This document shows positions 31,919 through 38,936 of a DNA stretch of 64,000 nt, piece after piece. A model generated the notes under the pieces. It was given only the letters and a program-made list of their open reading frames with translations. It did not search any database and was not told the origin of the DNA. Source of the DNA: CATOSP01 sp034422355 (GTDB taxonomy: Bacteria; Chloroflexota; Dehalococcoidia; Lucifugimonadales; UBA3495). The position numbers and the translations under genes are program-made. Numbering within the stretch: position 1 is the stretch's first letter; each line of letters starts with the position of its first letter. The DNA lies in NCBI GenBank assembly GCA_034422355.1, contig DAOUJS010000124.1, forward strand, positions 1-64,000. Direction: 5' to 3'.

Positions 31919-34156
31919 CTAGCTGCCGTTCTTCTCCAGCACCGCGTCCAGGACTGCGCCGGGGCTCATGGGTAGCTGGTCCATGCGCACGCCGACGGCG
32001 TCGTGGATGGCGTTGGCGATGGCGGCCATGGGCGGGACTATGGGGACCTCGCCCACGCCGCGGACTCCGTAGGGATGGCCGGGGTTGGCCACCTCGACGA
32101 TTACGGTGCCGATCATGGGCAGGTCCAGGCTGGTGGGCATCCGGTAGTCAAGGAAGCTGGAGTTGGCCATCCGGCCTTCCTTGTCCATGTAGTACTCTTC
32201 GTTCAGCGCCCAGCCGATGCCCTGCACAACGCCGCCCTGTATCTGCCCCTCGACGTAGCTGGGGTGGATGGCCTTGCCCGCGTCCTGGACGGCGGTGTAG
32301 TTGAGGATATCGACCTTGCCCGTCTCCGGGTCCACCTCCACGTCCACGATGTGGGTGGCGAAGGCCCCACCCGCGCCCCTGGGGTCAACGCTGACCTGGC
32401 TGGAGATGGGACCGCCGCTTCCGGCGAGTCGCCCGGCCAGCTCCTTGAAGGTCATCTTCAGGTCGGGGTCGGACTGGTGCTGGAACACGCCGTCGACCAG
32501 GTCCACGTCGTCCTTGTCCACCTCCCAGATGGTGGCGGCCCGGTCGATCATCTTGCTCTTGATGTCCTGGGCGCACTCGTAGGCGGCCCAGCCGGTGGCG
32601 AAGGTGGTGCGGCTGCCGCCGGTGAGGAAGGTGTAGCCCACCGAGTCGGTGTCGCCGACGCTGGGATGCACGTCCTCGGCGGCGATGCCCAGGACTTCCG
32701 CGGCCTGCATGGCGATGGAGGCGCGGGTGCCGCCGATGTCGGTGGAACCCTCGACCAGGGTGATGGTGCCGTCGGCGTTGACTCCGATGGAGGCGCTGGA
32801 GGCCAACCCGATGTTGAACCAGAACCCGGAGGCAACACCCCGGCCCCGGTTGGGCCCTTCCAGCTTGGACTTGTAGTGGTCGCTGTCCCTGGCCGCTTCC
32901 AGGCACTCCACGTTGCCGATGCGGGGGAACACCGGACCGTCAACGCGCCGGGTGCCTTCCTTGGAGGCGTTGCGCGCCCGGAACTCGATGGGGTCAATGC
33001 CCAGCTTCCCGGCCAGTTCGTCGACCACGGTCTCGCAGGCAAAGGCGGCGATGGGTGCGCCGGGAGCGCGGTAGGCCGCAACGGCGGGCTTGTTCACCAC
33101 CACGTCGTAGCCGTCAACTCGCGCGTTCTCAATGTCGTAGCAGGCGAAGGCGCACTGTGCGCCCGCAGTCACCGGGGAGCCGGGGAACGCGCCGGCGTCG
33201 AAGGCCAGGTAGGCTTCGGCGGCGACGATCTTGCCGGAGTTGTCGGCCCCCATCTTCACCTTCATGTAGGAGCCGGAAGTGGGGCCGGTGGCCTCGAAGA
33301 CCTCGGCCCGGGTCATGGCACTCTTCACGCTGGCGCCGGTCTTCCTGGACAGCAGGGCGGTTATGGGCTCAAGGTATATGGGAATCTTCCCGCCGAACCC
33401 GCCGCCGATTTCCATTGGCACAACCTTGATCCTGGAAACAGGAACGTCCAGCACGCCGGCGAGGGCGTCCCTGGCGACGAACGCTCCCTGGGTGCTGGTC
33501 CAGATGGTCAGGTTGCCGTCGGCGTTCCACATGGCCGCGCCGTTCTGGGGCTCGATGTAGCCCTGGTGGACGGTGGCGGTGGAAAACTCCCGCTCCACGA
33601 TCACGTCGGCGGCGGCAAAGCCCTTGTCCAGGTCGCCCTGCTCGTAGCGGAAGTGGGTGGCGATGTTGCTGTGCTTGTCGGTCTTTTCGCCAAGCTCCTC
33701 GGTGGTCTGCTCTTCCTGGATCAGGGGAGCGTCGTCGCGCATGGCGTCGCGGACTTCCGTGGCCGCGGTCAGCACTTCGTAGTCCACGTCGATGAGGGCC
33801 AGCGCGCTCTCCGCGATATGGGCGCTGGTGGCGGCGACCGCGGCCACCGGGTGGCCCTTGTAGAGGGCCTTGTCCCGGGCCAGCACCTTGCGGCTGGCCG
33901 CGTTGTCAACCGGCATGTCCTCGGCGGTGATCACGGCCCGCACGCCGGACAGCGCCATCGCCTTGGAGGCGTCGATGGACTTGATCCGGGCGTGGGCGTG
34001 GGGGCTTCGCAGCACCTTGGCGTAGAGCATCCCGGATGATTCGAAGTCCGCGCCGTACTTGGCCCGGCCGGTCACCTTGTCAGTGCCGTCGTGCCGGATC
34101 GGGCGGGTGCCCACGACCTTATAGTCGGTATTTGACAGAACAACATTCTGGACCAT
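31919..34156 (-). CDS. Xanthine dehydrogenase-family molybdopterin-binding large subunit
   Basis: A 745-residue molybdenum hydroxylase large subunit (CoxL/XdhA type). Conserved motifs are KVTGRAKYGADF at the N-terminus, LRSPHAHARI, GGGFGGKIPIYLEPITALLS (Moco contact), AYRAPGAPIAAFACETVVDE, and the catalytic Glu in YGVRGVGEVPIVPPMAAIAN. The ATG at 34156 has AGAGG at spacing about 8; the frame extends 36 codons upstream without a site. The CoxL signature AYXCSFR is absent, so it is not a form I CO dehydrogenase. The FAD and 2Fe-2S subunits that normally accompany it are not next to it. The substrate is unknown. Confidence 0.9.
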   Translation of the reverse strand: MVQNVVLSNTDYKVVGTRPIRHDGTDKVTGRAKYGADFESSGMLYAKVLRSPHAHARIKSIDASKAMALSGVRAVITAEDMPVDNAASRKVLARDKALYKGHPVAAVAATSAHIAESALALIDVDYEVLTAATEVRDAMRDDAPLIQEEQTTEELGEKTDKHSNIATHFRYEQGDLDKGFAAADVIVEREFSTATVHQGYIEPQNGAAMWNADGNLTIWTSTQGAFVARDALAGVLDVPVSRIKVVPMEIGGGFGGKIPIYLEPITALLSRKTGASVKSAMTRAEVFEATGPTSGSYMKVKMGADNSGKIVAAEAYLAFDAGAFPGSPVTAGAQCAFACYDIENARVDGYDVVVNKPAVAAYRAPGAPIAAFACETVVDELAGKLGIDPIEFRARNASKEGTRRVDGPVFPRIGNVECLEAARDSDHYKSKLEGPNRGRGVASGFWFNIGLASSASIGVNADGTITLVEGSTDIGGTRASIAMQAAEVLGIAAEDVHPSVGDTDSVGYTFLTGGSRTTFATGWAAYECAQDIKSKMIDRAATIWEVDKDDVDLVDGVFQHQSDPDLKMTFKELAGRLAGSGGPISSQVSVDPRGAGGAFATHIVDVEVDPETGKVDILNYTAVQDAGKAIHPSYVEGQIQGGVVQGIGWALNEEYYMDKEGRMANSSFLDYRMPTSLDLPMIGTVIVEVANPGHPYGVRGVGEVPIVPPMAAIANAIHDAVGVRMDQLPMSPGAVLDAVLEKNGS

Positions 34157-34344
34157 TGCAGTTACCTCTTTAATAAGGGAAGTAGTGTCGGTTCCGGTAC
34201 GGCTGGATTGTACCATATCCCGCCCTGGACGATATGGCCTTTCCTTACATAGGAGAACGCACATGGGAGAGCACCAGAACCGGCAACCGGGCCAGTATTG
34301 TGGGATAATTGGCCCCGAATACCCTGCGCCATGGGAGGGCGAAA

Positions 34345-34899
34345 ATGGTCAGCCCGAAACCAAAATCCAGGCTCACCTACGAGGACTACGCCAAGACCCC
34401 TGACGACGAGCGGTGGGAGTTGATTGACGGGGAGTTGTTCAGGATGCCATCGCCTAATATCGCGCACCAGAGGACTTCGGGACGGCTGTTCTCTCGCATG
34501 TTCCCATTTGTGGAGGACAGAAACCTGGGAGAGGTTTTCGCCGCGCCCACGGACGTTGTGCTGTCGGACACGGACACCGTGGAGCCGGACTTGCTGTTCA
34601 TATCCAGGGAACGCATGGGCATCGTCACCCGGCTCAATGTCCAGGGTGCGCCGGACCTGGTGGTGGAGATTCACTCCCCGGCCACGGCCCAACGCGACCT
34701 GACGGCCAAGCGGGAGCTATACGCCAGGCACGGCGTGAAGGAGTATTGGCCCATTAACCCCGATACCCGGACGGTGACGGTCCTGCTGCTGGACGACGGC
34801 GATTTCGTGGAGGCGGGGGTTTACCGGGAAGGTGACACCGTGACCTCCCCCACCCTGGAAGGATTCAGCTTCCGGGTGGAGGCGATATTCCGGTCCTGA
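34345..34899 (+). CDS. Uma2-family protein, tandem copy 1
   Basis: A 184-residue Uma2 (DUF820) PD-(D/E)XK protein. The ATG at 34345 has GGAGGGCGAAA upstream. Motifs are LTYEDYAKTPDDERWELIDG, VEPDLLFISRERMGI (catalytic Asp), GAPDLVVEIHSPATAQRDLT (Glu) and KRELYARHGVKEYWPINPDT. It is nearly identical to the next gene over most of its length, roughly 85-90% by eye, with differences concentrated at residues 46-62. The pair looks like a recent duplication. Function is unknown. Confidence 0.87.
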   Translation: MVSPKPKSRLTYEDYAKTPDDERWELIDGELFRMPSPNIAHQRTSGRLFSRMFPFVEDRNLGEVFAAPTDVVLSDTDTVEPDLLFISRERMGIVTRLNVQGAPDLVVEIHSPATAQRDLTAKRELYARHGVKEYWPINPDTRTVTVLLLDDGDFVEAGVYREGDTVTSPTLEGFSFRVEAIFRS

Positions 34900-34956
34900 G
34901 CCTGGGCTGCGCAGGATGATCGGTTTTGAAATGCAGTGTGTGACCGGAGAGCGAAT

Positions 34957-35511
34957 ATGGTCAGCCCAAAGCCAAAATCCAAGCTCACCTACGAGGACTA
35001 CGCCAAGACCCCCGATGATGAGCGGTGGGAGTTGATTGACGGGGAGTTGTTCAGGATGCCATTGCCGAATGTCGCGCACCAGAGAACTTCGATGCAACTG
35101 CTCTTGCGCGTGGCCCCATTTGTGGAAGAAAGAGAGATGGGAGAGGTCTTTGCCGCGCCCACGGACGTTGTGCTGTCGGACACGGACACCGTGGAGCCGG
35201 ACTTGCTGTTCATATCCAGGGAACGCATGGGCATCATCACCCGGCTCAATATCCAGGGTGCGCCGGACCTGGTAGTGGAGATTCACTCCCCGGCCACGGC
35301 CCAGCGCGACTTGACGGCCAAGCGGGAGTTATACGCCAGGCACGGCGTGAGGGAGTATTGGCCCATTGACCCTGAATCCCGGACGGTGACTGTCCTGCTG
35401 CTGGACAACGGCGATTTCGTGGAAGCGGGGGTTTACCGGGAAGGCGACACCGTGACTTCCCCCACACTGGAAGGATTCAGTTTCCGGGTGGAGGAGATAT
35501 TCCCGGCCTGA
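34957..35511 (+). CDS. Uma2-family protein, tandem copy 2
   Basis: A 184-residue twin of the preceding gene, 57 bases downstream. It shares ELIDGELFRMP, VEPDLLFISRERMGI, GAPDLVVEIHSPATAQRDLT and the C-terminal SPTLEGFSFRVEEIF. The variable block (LPNVAHQRTSMQLLLRVAPF versus SPNIAHQRTSGRLFSRMFPF) lies ahead of the catalytic strand. The ATG at 34957 is chosen because it aligns with copy 1 and has CCGGAGAG upstream. The 259 bases after it (35512-35770) hold no gene I can support. Confidence 0.87.
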   Translation: MVSPKPKSKLTYEDYAKTPDDERWELIDGELFRMPLPNVAHQRTSMQLLLRVAPFVEEREMGEVFAAPTDVVLSDTDTVEPDLLFISRERMGIITRLNIQGAPDLVVEIHSPATAQRDLTAKRELYARHGVREYWPIDPESRTVTVLLLDNGDFVEAGVYREGDTVTSPTLEGFSFRVEEIFPA

Positions 35512-35770
35512 GGCTCGGCTGTTTCGCACGTCCCGCAACTCGCTGCGCGAGGCATGGCCCGACGAGACCGGGGACTTCACACTCTCGGGCGCAGACATCG
35601 GGTGGTCAGCCAACCAGCTTGCAGGTCGGGTCTTATGCAGGGGTGACAACTAAGGTAAAATGAGAATCGACGCCCCCTGATAAACTTGTCCCACCAAGTC
35701 AGGCTACAAACTTAGCAAACAAGCCGTGTGACAACCGAGAACGGGGACACGGATCGAAGAGGGAGACACT

Positions 35771-36064
35771 ATGCAGGAGGGAACAGAAAGACTCACGCTG
35801 TCAAAAGATGAACTGAGCCTGATAGGGACCTACTTGACCCAGTTCGAAAAGGACACTTGCTTTTTGGACGACCATCGGCAAATCTGGACGGGCCAACACC
35901 CGGACCAGTGGGCCGTTGTTTATGAGGAACGACTGATCGGCTGTGCAAGCACCTTTGAGGAAGCAATCCAAATGGCCGAAGAGAAGGGGCTTCCCTGTCA
36001 TCGGCTTGCCGTCGATTATCTGCCGAGCGAACCCGTCAAGATGATTCTTCCGGGGATATCCTGA
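35771..36064 (+). CDS. Small DUF5678-like protein
   Basis: A 97-residue protein with ATG at 35771 and GGGAGA upstream. It contains FLDDHRQIWTGQHPDQWAVV, YEERLIGCASTFEEAIQMAE and EKGLPCHRLAVDYLPSEP. The order of a helix, then 'W-[AV]-V-V/I-x-[DE]' strand, then an EEA helix fits the DUF5678 pattern. It is translationally coupled to the retropepsin-like gene that starts one base after its stop codon. DUF5678 proteins commonly sit next to such protease genes, suggesting a regulator or partner, but no function is established. Confidence 0.7.
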   Translation: MQEGTERLTLSKDELSLIGTYLTQFEKDTCFLDDHRQIWTGQHPDQWAVVYEERLIGCASTFEEAIQMAEEKGLPCHRLAVDYLPSEPVKMILPGIS

Positions 36065-36541
36065 TTGATACAAGGTTCCTATAGGAACCTCGGTCATGGC
36101 CGTCCGCCCGCACCTTATGTGCGGGCATTCGTATTACTGGAAGGCATGTCAACAGGGGAAATGGTTGACTTTCTTATCGACACCGGGGCGGATGCAACAA
36201 CCCTGCACCCCCGAGACCTCCGGCTGTTGAAGGTTCCACAGTCGATACTCGACTTCAATACTCAACTAACCGCCATCGGCTTCGGAGGAGGGCAAAGCTA
36301 TTTGACCCACACTTCCACCCTGGTCATGGGTAATCTTCCCACGTTGACAATCTGGCGAGCCACCATTCACATCAGTGATATATGGACAATTTCACCTGGG
36401 GAATCCGCAATGTATACGCCATCCTTGCTGGGCCGGGACTTCCTGAACTTGTGCGATATTCGGGCCAATGCCTCACAAGGAACGTTCACCCTGCGGCCGC
36501 CGAGCCACATGATAGTGAATGTCGCTCCGCAATCCCCTTAA
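36065..36541 (+). CDS. Retropepsin-like aspartic protease domain protein (copy D)
   Basis: A 158-residue protein with the active-site motif VDFLIDTGADATTLHPRDLR (about residues 37-56) and the late block YTPSLLGRDFLNLCDIRANA, matching the LLGRDxL element of retropepsin-like enzymes better than the other copies. The start is a TTG at 36065, immediately after the upstream stop, with GGGGAT a few bases ahead. A later ATG would remove the first strand. It probably forms a two-gene unit with the DUF5678-like protein. Confidence 0.78.
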   Translation: MIQGSYRNLGHGRPPAPYVRAFVLLEGMSTGEMVDFLIDTGADATTLHPRDLRLLKVPQSILDFNTQLTAIGFGGGQSYLTHTSTLVMGNLPTLTIWRATIHISDIWTISPGESAMYTPSLLGRDFLNLCDIRANASQGTFTLRPPSHMIVNVAPQSP

Positions 36542-36649
36542 CTGGCCGACACTCGGTAGCCACCAACATATCAACTCATACGCGGCTGGACAGGTATATC
36601 ATTCCCTCAAGACCATGAATTTGACAATCGCGAACGGAGTCAACGTAGT

Positions 36650-37390
36650 ATGGCTAACGCCAACACTGGCCACTTCATACCCCTGCAAGGCTGTTTCAAC
36701 TTCCGCGACCTGGGCGGCTACCGGACGCGGGAGGGGCGCACAGTCAGGTCCGGGGCGCTGTTCCGGGCGGACGCCCTTCACTTTATGACGCCGGAAGACA
36801 TCGCCTTCGTGCAAACCTCATTGGGGCTTTCCACCGTCATCGACCTGCGCAACCCTGACGAGGCCGACGCCGCCGGACGCTGGCCGGGCGACGGCTCATC
36901 CGTAAGCTACCGGAGCATCCCCTTCCTGGAAGACCGGGACATCTCCCACCCAGTCGAAGGCGTGGACCCGGTGGTCCGGCTCACCGAGATATACACCTGG
37001 ATTATCGCCAACGCCGGGGAGCGGGTGGCCCGATCCCTCAACCTCCTGGCCGAGAGCGAGACTCTGCCCGCCGTTGTCCACTGCACCGCGGGCAAGGACC
37101 GGACGGGCGTCCTGTCGGCCATAGTCCTCGGACTGCTGGGAGTGGACGACGAGCAGATCATGGCCGACTACTGCCTGACCAACCAGGTCATCGGCGTCCT
37201 CGGGGAGCGGCTGCGGCAGCGCCCCGGCAATGAGGGCCGGCCCCTCTACCTGTTCGAGGCCCAGCCCAGGGCGATGGAACGCGCCCTGTCAGACATCAAC
37301 AACGGATGGGGCGGACCCGAGGGATTCGTCCTGGCCCACGGCGTAGGCCCGGAAACCATCCAACGGCTCCGGGACGCGCTGCTGGAGTAG
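36650..37390 (+). CDS. Tyrosine-protein phosphatase (Y_phosphatase3 type)
   Basis: A 246-residue protein-tyrosine or lipid phosphatase of the dual-specificity-like bacterial family. The N-terminus GCFNFRDLGGYRTREGRTVR then SGALFRADAL is the family signature. The P-loop is VVHCTAGKDRTGVLSAIVLG (about residues 142-161), with Cys nucleophile, Lys and Arg in HCTAGKDRTG. The following LLGVDDEQIMADYCLTN is also conserved. The enzyme resembles LipA/PtpB-like phosphatases that act on phosphotyrosine or phosphoinositides. It is cytoplasmic, since no signal peptide is visible. Confidence 0.92.
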   Translation: MANANTGHFIPLQGCFNFRDLGGYRTREGRTVRSGALFRADALHFMTPEDIAFVQTSLGLSTVIDLRNPDEADAAGRWPGDGSSVSYRSIPFLEDRDISHPVEGVDPVVRLTEIYTWIIANAGERVARSLNLLAESETLPAVVHCTAGKDRTGVLSAIVLGLLGVDDEQIMADYCLTNQVIGVLGERLRQRPGNEGRPLYLFEAQPRAMERALSDINNGWGGPEGFVLAHGVGPETIQRLRDALLE

Positions 37391-37436
37391 CAGCGCCTAC
37401 TTTCGTTCCTCATCAAGCACATAGGGAGTATGCCAA

Positions 37437-37649
37437 ATGACCACAGTAGACAACGGGGATCGGATCAACGACCGGATAAATCAGTTCAACACCCAGCTCA
37501 CTACCCGAATCGATCAGGTCAACGCCCGGGTAAATGACCGGGTCGACAATCTGATGCTGCTGGCGATCATAACGGTCGGGGGCGGGATGATGGCCGCCAT
37601 GCTCGGCATCATCGTGGCCCTGGTGGTGCTGATTGTCCAGAACGGTTAG
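37437..37649 (+). CDS. Small coiled-coil membrane protein
   Basis: A 70-residue protein. The first 38 residues form an Asn/Asp/Arg-rich amphipathic coil with a repeating R[IV][ND] pattern (RINDRINQFNTQLTTRIDQV), followed by one membrane helix (LMLLAIITVGGGMMAAMLGI). The layout resembles XhlA or DUF1640-like anchors. It starts 46 bases after the phosphatase and may be co-transcribed with it. Function is unknown. Confidence 0.65.
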   Translation: MTTVDNGDRINDRINQFNTQLTTRIDQVNARVNDRVDNLMLLAIITVGGGMMAAMLGIIVALVVLIVQNG

Positions 37650-37681
37650 CGTGGGATAGACGGAAGAATGGACGGACACGC

Positions 37682-38908
37682 ATGACATACACCTTGCTGG
37701 AAGACGTCCGGGTGCTGGAACTGGGCAATGGCATCTCCGCGGCCTACTGCGGCAAGCTGCTGGCCGGCATGGGGGCGCAGGTTTCCAAGATCGAGACCCC
37801 GGTCACCGGGGACACCCACCGGAGCTACGGCCCGTTCATCGATGACGACCCCCACCAGGAACGCAGCGGGATGTTCCTGTACCTGAACACCGGCAAGCGG
37901 GGCCTCACCCTCGACGTTGCCACGCCCACCGGCATGGGCATCCTCCAGGACCTTGCAGCCCGCTCCGACGTGCTGGTCCACAACCTGCACCCACGGGAGA
38001 TGGAGCGGGTCAACCTGTCCTACGAGCCGCTGGCGGAGAGGAACCCCGCATTGGTGATGGCCTCCATCACCCCCTTCGGACTCACCGGCCCGTACAGGGA
38101 TTACAAGGCGCACGACATCAACCTCTCCGCCGCCGGGGGAATCTCGCAGGGACTTGGCGAGGCGGAGCGGGAGCCGCTGACTTTTGGCACGGCGGAAGTA
38201 GGCTACTTTGCCGGGATGGCTGCCGCGTCGTCCATCGTCATGGCCCTGCTGGCCAGGGAAACTACCGGAGATGGCGGCGCGCCGGTGGGCGGCCAGCACA
38301 TCGACATCGCCGAGGTCGAGACCATGTCCGGGGTCTACAACGGCCCCGAGGCGTTGATGGCCGTGTACGAGTGGCGCATGACCCGACGCACCGGGCATCA
38401 CTCCCTGGACTTCCCATACCCCAACTGCATCCTGCGTTGCAAGGACGGCTACGTCTTCGCCGGCTCCCCCGAGGGCCGCCAGTGGCGCAGGCTCCTGGAG
38501 CTGATGGGTTCCCCGGAGTGGTCTCGCGACCCTCGGTTCACCAACCGCACGGTGATGAACAACGAGTACGCCGACGAGATAGACGGCTACATGGAAGAGT
38601 GGCTGTTGCAGCACACCAAGGCCGAGCTTCTGGAAATGGCGATGGAACACAGGATTCCCCTGGGGCCTGTCCGCGGCTTCGACGAGGTGCGCAACGACCC
38701 CGGCCTGGCCGACTGGTTCGAGGAAATCGAGCGTCCCGGCGCCCGCGCCCTCTCCTACCCCAGCGCGCCCTACAGCCTGCCCGGCGCACCATCCGCCGCC
38801 ACCACTCCCGCGCCGCTCCTCGGCCAGCACAACGAAGAGGTCTACACCGGCGAACTGGGCTTCACCCACGAGCAACTTGTGGCCCTGTACCAGACGGGGA
38901 TTATCTAG
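37682..38908 (+). CDS. CaiB/BaiF-family CoA-transferase
   Basis: A 408-residue class III CoA-transferase. The N-terminal block is VRVLELGNGISAAYCGKLLA then GMGAQVSKIETPVTGD. The Asp expected to form the acyl-enzyme is in VGGQHIDIAEVET. The C-terminal block is AAPLLGQHN-like (TPAPLLGQHNEEVYTGELGF). The close similarity of its N-terminus (CGKLLAGMGAQVSKIE..VTGD) and of its substrate-side insert to the gene at 47119 suggests these two are paralogues with related substrates. The gene starts 32 bases after the small membrane protein and is 28 bases ahead of the methyltransferase gene. Confidence 0.9.
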   Translation: MTYTLLEDVRVLELGNGISAAYCGKLLAGMGAQVSKIETPVTGDTHRSYGPFIDDDPHQERSGMFLYLNTGKRGLTLDVATPTGMGILQDLAARSDVLVHNLHPREMERVNLSYEPLAERNPALVMASITPFGLTGPYRDYKAHDINLSAAGGISQGLGEAEREPLTFGTAEVGYFAGMAAASSIVMALLARETTGDGGAPVGGQHIDIAEVETMSGVYNGPEALMAVYEWRMTRRTGHHSLDFPYPNCILRCKDGYVFAGSPEGRQWRRLLELMGSPEWSRDPRFTNRTVMNNEYADEIDGYMEEWLLQHTKAELLEMAMEHRIPLGPVRGFDEVRNDPGLADWFEEIERPGARALSYPSAPYSLPGAPSAATTPAPLLGQHNEEVYTGELGFTHEQLVALYQTGII

Positions 38909-38936
38909 GCCGTTACCGATGCGCGAATGAATTGCC

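Noticed and set aside
32003..34039. A 678-codon open frame on the plus strand opposite the molybdenum hydroxylase
   Set aside because: It is the antisense shadow of a highly G+C-rich gene; the translation is His/Gly/Val-rich without any motif, and the minus-strand gene is conserved throughout.
31919..34156. Form I carbon monoxide dehydrogenase large subunit
   Set aside because: The AYXCSFR active-site loop is absent and the small and medium subunits are missing.
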